DNA of 64,000 nucleotides, from assembly GCF_032854445.1 (NCBI RefSeq), contig NC_088306.1:1058501-1122500 (forward strand), read 5' to 3'. The notes beneath the pieces are model-generated. The model ran no database searches. It saw nothing but the letters and a program-made list of their open reading frames with translations, and had not been told where the DNA came from. The position numbers and the translations under genes are program-made. The stretch comes from Liolophura sinensis (lineage: Eukaryota; Mollusca; Polyplacophora; Chitonida; Chitonidae). Positions 11,641-22,790 of this stretch are shown piece by piece; position 1 is the stretch's first letter; each line of letters opens with the position of its first letter.

Positions 11641-13242
11641 TGTAAAACTGTTCACCGTGACATTACGCTGATATTTGTAGTGTCTGAGTTAATCGCACAC
11701 AAGAAATGCATGCTGTTCTGTGCAGTAACTGCTGTTCTGTGCCACCTTGATGCATACTTTTTAAATAAGCCCCAAAAAATTCCTGATGTCAGGAATTCAT
11801 CTAATTTAACCCTAAAGCCAGAGGACCATAGAAGTTGCCTGGCCGAGCCAGTTTTGGGTCCATTGATTGAATAAGAAAGTCAATAGCTGGCTATATTTAT
11901 TCAATTTGATGCTGTTTTTTGCAATGAATATTCAACATTTAAATAAACTCAATCTGAACATGTCCAAAGTTCTGCAAAGCAACCAGTTTCCGCTACGAGT
12001 TATCTCCTTTTTGTGGACATCTTCATGGCTGTCTGCGTTGATCAGATTTAAGATGACAATTTTTGACAGCCGAGGGGCATATAGAATCAAACGTGACAGT
12101 ATGCTTATTTGACCTCAACCATATCGGTCCTCATGAACAATCCGGCCTACATTGGCTTCAGACTTCTCTTTCTGACCATTAACAAAGCCCCAGTGACTGC
12201 ATGGAAGCGCACCCAATCTGACTGTTTTCCTCATCCTGACATCAGGTGGCGCTAATATCTTCAGCTCTTTTCAGGCAAGCACACAGTTTAATGTTTGATA
12301 AATGACCTAAACAGTGTAGGAGCAAAGTTAAAACCTTCTTTGCCAAATATGAACATTTACCAATGACATCAATTCACTATAAAAGTGTGTTTTTGGTTCA
12401 AAGGCTGAATATGGAGATGTGTGCCAGACAGATCGTTGAGATCCAGCCATATTCGTTTGTGAATTCATCGAAACATTAAGTAAAAGTGTATTTGATATTT
12501 CTAAATATGTAGCCTCTCTATTTAAAGATCATTATCGTTAATACTCCCTGGGGTAATTCACTATATGTGGGTCTCTTAATTTTCTCATTTCTCATCCAAT
12601 GGCTGATTTTCCCAGTAAATTTCATGTGATTAATACCCTGCCAGTAAGTCAAATCAGACTTCATTTTGAACCGCTTTTGTTGATTAAAATCTTTGTTTAT
12701 TTTGACATGTAAGGACAATATTCAGGGAGAATTTAGGTAATGCACAGAGTATTCGTCCGGATGCACAATTCAGACTCTTAGATACCAGTTTATCACGTGG
12801 CACAGCTCCATGCCTATTGGGAGGTCCGCCATGCCTCTGTGAAGCCACAATACAGTGCACCCTGCCCCTTAAAAAAACACTTCATTCAATTTGCTGTCCT
12901 TCTCTGCAAAACAATACTGTAAATAATTTCATCGGCTTGTTGTATGGTATTGACTGAATAACTTTTCTGATTGCATGACATCTTTTTTCCCTCCAAATAT
13001 CAAAGAATAACTGTAACATCGCAAACCTTTGTTAGCCTCATATTTCTTCCCTCCAAAAGGAGGTTTCAGAGTCATGCTCACCCAATATCTATATATACCT
13101 AGATTGTAGTCTCCCATGTCTACCCACTGGGAGTGGCGTGATGGGAGGAAAAGTCATCTCCAAAAGGTAGTAACATAAGATCACGTTGTACAAAGTGTTT
13201 TTTGTTGCAGTATTTCTCCATGACATTGCGTTTGAGCCTTAC

Positions 13243-13355
13243 CGTCTGTGGACAATCCCGGGCTGGCCGTGAACTTTGCCACATCCACAATTTTCACCGC
13301 AAATTGACGACTTGTTTCTTTGTGGACACATCGTCGAACCACACTGAAGGGGCCT
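13243..13355 (-). CDS. CASK: CASK coding exon 2 (start of CaM-kinase-like domain)
   Basis: CASK is a MAGUK scaffold with an N-terminal CaMKII-like pseudokinase domain; it acts at synapses and cell junctions with Veli/Mint and neurexin-type partners. Read on the minus strand, this 113-bp exon encodes [18 protein letters not shown] followed by [19 protein letters not shown]. This aligns with human CASK residues about 20-58, including the glycine-rich loop and the ATP-contacting lysine of AVK (human K41). The acceptor is TTTTCAG before AGGCCCC and the donor is GACG before GTAAGG. The first base completes a split Lys codon (the K of GKGPF) and the last base starts a split Asp codon finished by the next exon. 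[10 protein letters not shown] matches the fly form better than the human one. Family and gene assignment are very firm; the rest of the protein lies outside or was not found. Confidence 0.95.
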
Positions 13356-13890
13356 CTGAAAATATAACAAACACAACAGTAAGACACGTGTTAAAAACAA
13401 TGAAACGTCTTCTGAAAGCAAGAGCAAAAATAAGACAATTAGTGTCAAAAACATAAACATATTGAACGAGCCTCTTAAAACACATGGAACACTGAAAATG
13501 AGATCAGTGTCAAAACACACTGAAATAAATGTTTAAAAAAACCCAAAAAACCCCAATAAGAATAAGACACAAACATCAAAAACACACTAAGTCTCTGAAA
13601 GTACAGAAAAAACACCAAGACAAGTGTCAAGACACATTGAAATGACCTGTGATAAGTACCAAAAAAAACCAGCAAGAAAAAGACAAGTGCCTAAACCTGC
13701 TGAACAGGCCTTTGAAAATTAAGAAAACACAAGACACAAGAGTTAAAAACACTGAAATGTTCACTGAAAAAGAGCAACAATTAGACAACAGTCCAAACCC
13801 CCCCACACCAGCCACTGAAAGAACACCCAACCAACAATCAGGCACAAGTTTCAAAACACACCAAATGGGCATTCAAGAAAACACATTTCG
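13351..13890. repeat. Degenerate 58-bp array starting at the CASK exon 2 acceptor
   Basis: GGCCTCTGAAAA at 13351 spans the exon 2 start and its acceptor. Relatives recur to the right about every 50-61 bp: GTCTTCTGAAAG (near 13409), GAGCCTCTTAAAACA (near 13470), AGTCTCTGAAAG (near 13590), GACCTGTGATAA (near 13646), AGGCCTTTGAAAA (near 13706), TTCACTGAAAAA (near 13762), GCCACTGAAAGA (near 13812). Shared AAGACA, GTGTCAAAAACA and ACACTGAAAT words fill the intervals. On the minus strand these become pyrimidine-rich tracts, some ending in AG plus GGC-like sequence. Confidence 0.65.
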
Positions 13891-13895
13891 ATATT

Positions 13896-14690
13896 TTGCC
13901 ACTCTATCATTTAACATGAACCAGTGTGTACAATTTTTGCCACTCTATCGTTTAACTTAGCCAGTGTGTCAAATTTTTGACATACTATCTTTCAACATGG
14001 GCCAGTGCATCACATTTTTGCCACCCTATCTTTGAACATGGGCCAGTGAGTACAATTTTTGCCACTCTATCGTTTAACTTAGCCAGTGTGTCAAATTTTT
14101 GACATACTATCTTTCAACATGGGCCAGTGCATCACATTTTTGCCACCCTATCTTTGAACATGGGCCAGTGTGTACAATTTTTGCCACTCTATCGTTTAAC
14201 TTAGCCAGTGTGTCAAATTTTTGACATACTATCTTTCAACATGGGCCAGTGCATCACATTTTTGCCACCCTATCTTTGAACACGAGCCAGTGTGTAAAAT
14301 TTTTGCCTCTCTATCGTTTAACTTAGTCCATGTGTCAAATTTTTGACACAGTATCTTTCAACATGGGCCAGTGCGTCACATTTTTGCCACCCTATCTTTA
14401 AACATGAGCCAGTGTGTAAAATTTTTGCCACTCTATCGTTTAACTTAGCCCGTGTGTCAAATTTTTGACACACTATCTTTCAACACGGGCCAGTGCGTCA
14501 CATTTTTGCCACCTTATCTTTGAACATGAGCCAGTGTGTACAATTTTTGCCTCTCTATCGTTGAACATGAGCCAGTGTGTCAAATTTTTGCCACTCTACC
14601 ATTTAACTTGGGCCACTGTGTCAAATTTTCGCCACCCTGTCTTAACGAGTGTGTCAAAGTTTTGTCACCTTCACTTTTAAAATGGGCTAT
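13896..14690. repeat. 40/41-bp minisatellite with a three-unit higher-order period
   Basis: Monomers of about 40 bp are built on GCCAGTGTGTCAAATTTTTG and CCACTCTATCGTTTAACTTA. They cycle through three types (TCGTTTAACTTAG, TCTTTCAACATGG, TCTTTGAACATGG), giving a period of about 122 bp repeated several times before degenerating at the right edge. Confidence 0.92.
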
Positions 14691-14854
14691 TTACTATAAA
14701 ACGACAGGCCTCAGATCACCTCATTCACCATATCAATACTTTCATGAAATACCACTTGTTTACCATTTGTTATCTATTCTTACTAAATGAAGTATTTATT
14801 GATTTGACTCTATCTTCTGAAATCATGGTTTTCGCACGATGTGAGAATTAATGT

Positions 14855-14990
14855 CTTTCAGCAACTTGTGGATGGACGTCCGTGTCCCCTGGGCACTGCC
14901 CGGTTTCTTCCCACCATAACTCTGGCCGCCATTATGTAAGATACATATTCTTGAGTATGGTGTAAAACTTCATTCAAATAAATAAAAATG
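14855..14990 (+). mobile_element. V-type SINE, 5'-truncated
   Basis: It shows CAACTTGTGGATGGACGTCC, CGGTTTCTTCCCACCATAAC, CATATTCTTGAGTATGGTG and an AAATAAATAAAA tail. The copy is diverged. Confidence 0.78.
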
Positions 14991-15825
14991 ACAGGTTTCA
15001 GACCACCTCATTCTCCATACCAATGGCATAGTGAAAATGTGTAAATATCAAGATTTAAACCAATAGTCAAATACATGAGGTATAATGGAAATTTTGTACA
15101 TGTTATGATTCAAAACAATGCTCTAATATATAAACAAATGATCTGTTCAATAATCCCAAAGTGCCAACAACTCAGGCCTACTTGTTTACAGGTGTCCAAT
15201 TCCACCTGGTCCACATTCCTTCCATTCACCTATGACCATAAACTCATGAAGAAAATGAAGATGAGCTGGAGGCCATAAATGAATGGGAGGCTCGTGGACG
15301 GGATACATGTACACAGATGGTCCAAATGACAGCAGAACGCATCCTTTTCTTCTGTGACGTTGCAGTGCATGTGTACTTCTTATGTGTTTTGCGAGCAAAC
15401 ATACACTGATAATTGTGCCATAATAAGGGGAAGAAGAAAAGCGTTCTGAGCACCTTCCTGATACATTATCATACACAATGCAGTTCAGTTTGTTCCATCT
15501 GCAATTATCTACAGCAACTTATGGGGAAAAAACAGCACAAGAATATAAAACCTCCCTCATATACAAGTCAACATGTAATATATACAGTACATGTATTCTA
15601 TATAACGGACCTCAGTCAGAGCATTTCTCATATGTAAATACACAGTCACCACAGTGAAAATGAAACTAACAACTGAGTGAGGTGCTGGCTGACAAAAACA
15701 CAGGCATCTAGTAAATGTCCGAATCAGGAGAAAAACACATACCCACAGGTATACACATCTCAAGTTACTTCCACTACACACCTGAAGAAATGATACTGAC
15801 TTCAACGGGAATTAAAGAACATAGC

Positions 15826-16015
15826 TGTGAGGTTTACAGCTAACTGTATTTGTAGCCACAGCCCTGGTTTGTTACAGCTAAAGATTAACACCTAGATCCA
15901 TGTACATGATACCAATTTGATTCAGAATCAAATAAGATACCTGTGAGGATACAATTACACATATTCGTAGCAACAGCCCTGGTTTGTTATGGCTAAAGAT
16001 TAACGCATGTACATT
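15826..16015. repeat. Imperfect tandem duplication of about 117 bp
   Basis: TGTAGCCACAGCCCTGGTTT... (15850) and CGTAGCAACAGCCCTGGTTT... (15966) head two colinear copies, each followed by AGCTAAAGATTAAC or GGCTAAAGATTAAC. Only two copies are present. Confidence 0.8.
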
Positions 16016-16327
16016 ACACATTACATCACAGCTTGCATAGTGGGAGCACACATGTGTGCAGCTGCCGGTAGCATTGTGCAATATCATCCGTTATCTGGTT
16101 CAGAGCTACATGTAGATATACCTATATCTGCTGTAGAAGTGAAAAGCGTTGTACAGCTCAGCTTCCATCTTCCCTCACACACCATCAAAAAAGGTTAGAG
16201 GTTAAATCAGGATGAGAATAAACATCCCTGAACCACATAACAACAACAACAGCAATGCAGAGAGGGTTTTTTTTTTTTTTCCTACCTCCCTCTATTCTTT
16301 CCATTTTTTGTTTTTTGCTTGCCTGCT

Positions 16328-16600
16328 ATGAAAAACCTACCCGAGGAAATCCTTGAGATGACTGACGCAGGAGCATTCTGGGATATGCAACAGGTGAGCC
16401 ATTCCGCGGGGTTTCGCAGAAGTTTCACCCAGACGTTGCCTAGACGCCACAAGCAGGCAGGGGCGATTCACGGCGACATTGTTGTGCCCCTCTATGATGA
16501 TGATGATCACATAGATGCGTTTCTAGAAGCACTGCCTCCCAGACGAGCACTGCAGGCAGAGGTTCTTCACTTCTTGCTCTCAGTTTTGATGCAGTCAAAT
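16328..16600 (+). CDS. Candidate exon of an unrecognised gene (plus strand)
   Basis: I do not recognise the product. A continuous plus-strand frame runs from an ATG at 16328 through 91 codons to AAT followed by GTAAGTGCG, a near-consensus donor, in phase 0. A second strong donor, CAG before GTGAGC, occurs at 16393/16394, also in phase 0, so two alternative exon ends are possible. A long pyrimidine tract (16266-16320) precedes it and CAG acceptor-like sites follow (for example 16368-16370). The composition looks protein-like and non-repetitive: LPEEILEMTDAGAFWDMQQ near the start, then a basic stretch, an acidic YDDDDHIDAF, and an amphipathic LPPRRALQAEVLHFLLSVL. The frame continues to 16699 without stop. 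It is opposite in strand to CASK, so it would be a nested or neighbouring gene. It could also be an exon relic or a long frame by chance. Confidence 0.4.
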
Positions 16601-16700
16601 GTAAGTGCGTTCCGGCTTGGCACAGACTTTCGTAACAAACATTGTTTTGTCAGTCAGCCTGCCAAAACAGTGCTAATTCTACTCCATCTGCAGCCTTAGC

Positions 16701-18243
16701 GACACTACTACATTCCACATAGGTAAAGTGTAATAGTATATACACGAGTAAAATCTAGATGGTCGTTCTGATCCACCATAGAAATTCACATGTAAACATG
16801 AATATGGTCCCTACGGCCCACCATCAAGACTACAATGTGCCCAGCACGTCAACTTTCCAGGTGTCACAATAGTGCTTTTTTTCAGGAACAAAGACAACTA
16901 TTACCAAAGCTTAGAATTTGTGAGTTTTTCACCCAGCAACCTGAGGATATTTTTACATTCCGAAGTGTCAGAACCCAGTGATCATGTGAAAACATGTCCA
17001 GTCTAATTAAACATGTGGATGTGTGGTCTGATTATTTGGCATAAGACAAGAAAACATAATTACTTGCTTGACATAAATAATATCTCCTCCTTAGGGATTA
17101 ATAATACCAGCTGCTTGTGATTAACAAACTAATCCCCTCATCAATGACAACTTGTTGCTCCGAAATCATTGCTAATTTTAAACTTTTAAAACTTGAATTA
17201 ATATTCGTTCAGTAATTGGAAGGTAGTACTCAATGACTAGGTTCAAGCTGTGCTATACACTTTTGGTCCATGAACACAACATTTACATGTATCACAGAAA
17301 CAAATTTTGACATGTTCTCATTTTTCAAATATAATATAGTAAAGAATTACCAGATATTTATAATGGCATCACGGCAATTGTTCATATTGGAATTGTATCT
17401 GTAATCTGAATGTACATTTATTTGCTGCCAAAAGGAATTTTAAAGACTTTACACTCCATGTTTTTTGTTTCACACGTATGGTTATTTGAAGTAACAAAAT
17501 ACATGTGGCAATGCTAGAAGTTTAGAATCTGTAGGATCTTTAAGTTGATTTCCATGGGGTGTACAAGCCGACGTATGTTTAACACAAACAAATCTTAACT
17601 TTCATTTGAAAGTTATGGGATTAGCACATCTCTGTCTGTTTTAACACATTTTAACCCTCATTAAATGCTGTTTATTTGAGTAGAGAGAATCACTGAAAAT
17701 TTCGTACAACACTGCTGTATATTCACTTCAATCAGTTTATTTCATGGAGGTTTTACTTTTCCTATAAAGACAGGACTGTGTGCTGATTTTAAGTGAAACC
17801 ACAATCCTGTAAGAGCCTCAAGGAGCCAGCCAAAATAATGGTAACAATCCGAATCAATCAATCAAGTCTACTGTGCTTCGTACTAATGTGTAGCGAAGTT
17901 TTATCAAAGTCAACCAAACGCATCGTAGATGACCCTTGGGCTAATGATCCACTTAGTCCACCCACCCTTCCAAACTCTCCGAACTCTGGCGAAGACAATT
18001 TGCGTGCAGTACACACAGATGTAGATTAATCTGAGCTAAATGGTCTCATTCCAAGACGAGCACGCCATGAAGGCATTTAGGATCAATTAATTACACGGAT
18101 CACACTGTTCTTCTGGCAAACTCTGAGGAAAATCCGAGCTAATCTTCTGCGAATTGGCTTGATGGCGACCGTTCCATCCCAGGAGGAATAATTTCTTTAT
18201 AATAACACACACAGAGCGCAAATCTGGGATTTATGCCACTGAT
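16701..18243. other. Unique sequence between the candidate exon and the TAATCC cluster
   Basis: Holds GGATTA at 17095 and TAATCC at 17130, and the small ORF at 17838. Otherwise AT-rich and featureless to my reading. Confidence 0.45.
17838..18029 (+). CDS. Possible small secreted peptide ORF (speculative)
   Basis: A 63-codon plus-strand frame starts with ATG after CAAAATA and ends at TAA. The first 23 residues contain a modestly hydrophobic run (SSLLCFVLMCSEVLS) that could act as a signal peptide. A dibasic KR (residues 27-28) follows, then an acidic, proline-rich tail (VDDPWANDPLSPPTLPNSPN). This layout recalls peptide precursors, but nothing in it matches a peptide family I know. It sits just left of a cluster of TAATCC sites, so the region may simply be a conserved non-coding element with a chance frame. 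Confidence 0.15.
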   Translation: MVTIRINQSSLLCFVLMCSEVLSKSTKRIVDDPWANDPLSPPTLPNSPNSGEDNLRAVHTDVD

Positions 18244-18376
18244 TAATCCTCGATCTTTAGACGAATAGAAGAATTAATCCAGTAATCCTGTATGACAAAT
18301 GTCTGGAATTTACTCTGAACACAGGTGGTGGGATTAGCATTCTCAAAGACTTAATCCTAATCCACTGGGTTAATCC
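18244..18376. promoter_or_regulatory. Homotypic cluster of seven TAATCC (K50 homeodomain-type) sites
   Basis: TAATCC occurs at 18244, 18275, 18283, 18352, 18358 and 18371, and its reverse GGATTA at 18331: seven exact hexamers in 133 bp, two of them directly abutting (18352-18363). Chance would give well under one. TAATCC is the core bound by lysine-50 homeodomains (Otx, Gsc, Pitx, bicoid class). The surrounding 18030-18420 also carries ATTAATTA-type and CAATTAGC motifs and is not repetitive. An enhancer is inferred, not shown. Its target could be CASK or a neighbour. Confidence 0.55.
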
Positions 18377-18484
18377 TTCACTCTATCCTGAGAGGTACAA
18401 GTAAGTCAATTAGCTGTATACTTCCCAAATACCCCATGGCAGTTTGCTACACGTTCACCGACCTCGTCCACAAGGGGTAAATGC

Positions 18485-18848
18485 TGGAAATCAAAGCAAC
18501 CTGTGATTTTTTACATCAAAGCTGAACAGGATAAATCAATGTTTCTATCAATGATTTGTCAATCTCAGGGGATTTGGAAATTCCAACACAATTTGTGATT
18601 TTTTGAAATCAATACCAAACTAGGTTATCCACGTTTCTACCAATGATCTGTCAATCCCAGGAAACGTTCAAATTCCAAACAACTTGTGATTATCAAATCA
18701 ATGCCAAATCGGATAAATCCAAGTTTCTACCAATGATCTGTCAATCCCAGAAAACATTCAAATTCCAAAAAACCTTGTGATTATTAAATCAATGCCAAAT
18801 CAGATACCTCCAAGTTTCTACCAATGGTCTGTAAATCCAAGGAAATGT
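18485..18848. repeat. 90-bp tandem repeat, about 4 copies
   Basis: The core CCAATGATCTGTCAATCCCA with CTTGTGATTATCAAATCAAT recurs; units differ by numerous substitutions, so the array is older. It sits directly right of the TAATCC cluster. Confidence 0.88.
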
Positions 18849-21800
18849 TAAACTTTTATTTCAATCATGAAAAAATGGAATTGCTTGTTTTTCTCAACCT
18901 GAATTGTTCATGTGCTATTCATCACTATACATTAACTCCTGATATAACAGAAATCTATCATCACACTTCTTGTTCACTTCCTTCCTGAAAAAATGCACAA
19001 ACAGTAAACCTTCATAAACACATGAACTGTCACCGTTATGCAGGGTTCTTCCAAAATGGCAAAACTTGCACTTTGTTTTCCGGGATGTTTTATACACATT
19101 TGTCCATGCCCACAGGTGTAAAATCCAACGAATATCATAAACAACTCAGAGCGAAGACTTGAGTAACACCCTTCCTTGAAAACTTTTGGTCTTAACATAC
19201 AATTGCCACAAAAATCATCTAATGTGACCTCCGGCGACACTGCAGTATTCTAACCATCAGCACTTATCAAATTTACACGATGGCCGTTAATCCTTGACGT
19301 TGGACCACAGCTCCAAACATCCACAAAATAAATAGCTATGTCAGCAGTAGGTGAGCAACCCACGTCAGCAATGCCTCTAACGACGTTCCATTTTGGAGTT
19401 ATTCGGATTCCAAGCCGCTTAGACCAACAAATCTCATGGCTAGATCTTGATCTTGATACCTAAGCTACATAATCTGACAAGTGCCGGGTTGAATTCACGG
19501 GGTACTGAAGCCACTCAACCGTATCAGAATCATTACATTCTTTGTTGCACACTTTTCATAGCCACCTTGTCTTGAAGAGGATCGAGAACAAGGGAGAAGA
19601 TTGGTATATTCGATTGTTCCACACCGTCAGAGACATTCAAGCCAACAATGCAAATTACACAGGTCTCTGAGCAGCAGTGTCTGGAACATTGGATCCACTA
19701 AATGACGTCTTGATCAGTGTGAATACCAACAACCATTGGCCAACGGTCAGTCAACAGGAACTTGGTCAGGGATTAGCAGTCAGTCAATTAATGAATAAGG
19801 CCTTGGACAATGGTCATTTTACACGAGGCTTTGGTCAAAGTAGGTAAGGGTGGAGTCATCGCTGAATAACAAGACAACATTATTGTACACTGCTGCACAC
19901 GCGCCCTTTACATACACCATTAGCTTTTTTTTGATCCAGCAAAAGTTCAAGTTCAACGAGCAAGCTCAACTGTTGCACCTCCAATGCGCATACATGCATA
20001 AAAGAACACAATACCGCTACAGCTGCACAGCATGTAGCAGTATTTGGATCTGTGCAGCAAACAAAATCCTTGGCTTACAACAACAACTGTCTCAAAAGAT
20101 TGTAATCATTGTAATAAAAAATGATTGACAGCTCTCTCGCAATTATGACCACGTCGTTCCAAGCCTGTGTGATTTTCAATTAAGCTTATGAAGATGTTAC
20201 TTTCCCTTTGTCAGCAACGGCAAAAAACAACCCATTGCAGTGTATAATCAGAGCTGAATACCAACAAGTTTCTATCTGTTTGTTCAGCTCTAATTGCTTG
20301 TATAACACAATTGTTATCAGGAGCTTGGAGGATTTAATTATCAACATGGCGCAGACAGAACACTAAAGGGTAACAACCACTTGTAGGTTGTACCAGAGTG
20401 CATGCCTCAATCTTACACGACTCAATTTCAGTTCACAGACACAAACGCAATCAGCAGCTCCTCAAGGATAACAAACACAGCCGGTATATGATCTCCTTAA
20501 GGTCTGTTGCTCCACACAACAACCAAAGAGCCTGGCAGTGGAGGGAAAACGAAAGAAAAAATATCTGTATATCCTCTTGTCTTTGATTCTTGGTGGATCT
20601 TTCAGTGATTACAACGTCATATTGACTCCTCTTGATCGGCTGAGATAATACATAACCTCAGTAGAAATTACAGCATCACCACACCCATAGGAAGCGCCCT
20701 TTCCCCCTTCTCTCCATTAGTGCCCAGTCTTTGACGGACACCCGGCCCAAGAATCCTGGCAGCCACTTACAACGCTTTTCACCACCCTCCTCACAGCCTC
20801 TTGTGTTCTGGTCCCCTGAGAGCTTTGGTATGGGCACTATTGGTAAACCACCCGATCCATGCCCGACTCTGTACAAACATCTCAAACAACTTAATCCCAT
20901 TTACCCTTCCCCCGTAAACACACTGGTCACGGAGACGCCTTGGGGGGTAGTCAATTGTATATACATGTACAGACATCTGCACAGGACAAAACCTCTTTCC
21001 TAGCTCCCATTAAAAGGTTTAACACAATCACTCAGAGTGGATTGCAGTTATATAGCTTCAATGCATCAAAATTCAGCATGCTACGTATGTCCAGCAAGTC
21101 CTATCATCATAGCTTTTGCGCCAAATAATGGTTAGTGTGAATGTAAGTTAAGACTACACAGCAGTGTGATGATCTCTTTATTAATTATTTTCGATTATTT
21201 CCCACTGCAGGATGTCAGCAGCACAAACTGTCTCTCTCAAATTGTCTTGCACGGGTAACAGAAATCTCTGAGCCTTCACGCCCGCCCGGCAATCTTTTGC
21301 TTTTATTTGCGGCACCGATAGTTGTAATTGGAGGAATCGGCCGCTCCTGTAATTGACACTCCTCTCCGAATCAGTGAAGGAAAACTTGTGCTCGGCGCTG
21401 AGGAAAATCAATTCTCCATGGGTACGCAGATGAAAAATGTCTCCAATTCTGATAAAACATAAACCCGATGATAGATAGGTTCCAAAAGCTGAAGCAACAA
21501 ATGCTTAACTTCCGCCAAACCTTAATCCTAGTTGCTTCACAGTCAGCCCATATTTACAACAAATTGGAAAATGTCAACATTTCCCACTCTATTTGCATTT
21601 TTTCTTTGTATGTTTCTATTAATCTAAAATATTGTTCCTCAAACATCTTTTTTTTTCTTTTGGGATGTCTCACAAAACATGAAATGATCCTTATGTTCAG
21701 GCAATGCTGAGATGGAGAGCGCATCGCTCCAAGTGTTAAATGGACACGCAAACCCAGGTCATGAAGTTACTGCAGTAAATGTTTTTATCAAATGTGTGCT

Positions 21801-22465
21801 TAAACGTGACATTTTCCTCACTTTGCACCCTTTTTTTTGCACCCTCCTATCAACAGCAATTGCATGCTATCCAAAATTCAGAGGTTCTCCAAAAAAGGGA
21901 GGAAAACCAAATCATGATATGAGACAAAATTGGAAATGAAAGAAAAAATTCTGTTTCTATAAGATCCTCCAACAATTTTAAACAAGAGATGCATGATATC
22001 TGGCAAATCGAATTCGATCTTCAAACATATATTTTAAAACACAAAGGCTGTAGAATTTCAGTAGCTCTTTAACTACCAGTACACATACATATAACTTCAA
22101 CAGCATCCTTCACCCTCTTTTAGTTGTATTTGCTCGGAGGACATTTAGTAAAGAGATGATAATTGAGAGTTCCTTCCTCCGGGCGCTTCAAGACTGCTTG
22201 ATTACCGTGGAAACCACAGCTGGGATATTATTGACCTGTGACATCAATAACACAGGGCCAGTAACACATGTTACAATTTTTCACGCTATACACCCGGGAT
22301 GTTAATCAAATCTATTTTGCTCTCTAAGTTTACAAGTCTCTGGGTCTGTACATCAAACCCTAGATCCAGGACCACAAAGCTCTCTTAATCTTACATCATA
22401 TTAGTTCATTCTTTATAGTCCAAATGTGTGGCCTTCTTCTTGATCTTTGGTTTGAAGTTACTAAA
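18849..22465. other. Unique sequence, repeat-poor block
   Basis: The longest stretch with few tandem repeats. 20650-20950 is relatively GC-rich with an unconvincing plus frame. 21180-21425 is listed as a possible regulatory element. 22110-22290 has a CCGTGGAAACCACAG motif (AACCACA is RUNX-like). No assignable gene. Confidence 0.45.
21180..21425. promoter_or_regulatory. Candidate conserved non-coding element
   Basis: This is a non-repetitive block with AT-core homeodomain-like strings (TTATTAATTATT at the start, TTTTATTTGCGG, TTGTAATTGG, CTGTAATTGACA) mixed with GC-rich sequence, unlike the surrounding AT-rich DNA. A 76-codon minus frame across it lacks splice or start context and resembles no known protein. 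Regulatory function is inferred from composition only. Confidence 0.2.
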
Positions 22466-22790
22466 CCAATTTTCTTTTTTTATCATGATAGTTTACAGCA
22501 AAAGAGTACCTCAAAATAAAATAAACCCAATCTTCCGTTTGACATTACAGCACTAATTTTCTTTTCTGTCATGACAGTTTACAGCAAAAGAGTAACTCAA
22601 AATAAAATAAACCCAATCTTCCGTTTGACATTACAGCACTAATTTTCTTTTCTGTCATGACAGTTTACACCAAAAGAGTACCTCAAAATAAAATAAACCC
22701 AATCTTCCGTTTGACATTACAGCACTAATTTTCTTTTCTGTCATGACAGTTTACACCAAAAGAGTACCTCAAAATAAAATAAACCCAATG
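22466..22790. repeat. 86-bp tandem repeat, about 3.7 copies
   Basis: Starts at 22468, 22555, 22641 and 22727 (AATTTTCTTTTCTGTCATGA). Each unit has the palindrome TGTCATGACA (degenerate in the first) and AAAATAAAATAAACCCAATC. Copies are nearly identical. Confidence 0.95.

Larger units (their letters stand above)
6038..13242 (-). other. CASK: CASK intron 2 (7.2 kb)
   Basis: The intron is delimited by the donor GTAAGG after exon 2 and the acceptor TTTTCAG before exon 3. It holds two V-type SINE copies, a SINE fragment, a CA-rich microsatellite, a 42-bp minisatellite of about 21 copies, a short 21-bp repeat, and a unique block around 8.56-9.45 kb with higher local GC. I see no additional coding exon in it. 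The remaining stretches (6631-6940, 10047-10260, 10360-13242) are unique AT-rich sequence in which I recognise nothing further. Confidence 0.85.
14691..16265. other. Presumed CASK intron 1, unique sequence
   Basis: Contains one SINE and the 117-bp duplication listed separately. The rest is unremarkable AT-rich sequence. Confidence 0.5.

Noticed and set aside
13627-13872. Hydrophobic minus-strand frames as a membrane protein
   Set aside because: They translate the A-rich, degenerate 58-bp repeat read on its T-rich strand.
20731-21003. Proline-rich plus-strand coding exon
   Set aside because: No ATG in good context, no splice support, and a minus frame of similar quality overlaps; composition alone is not enough.
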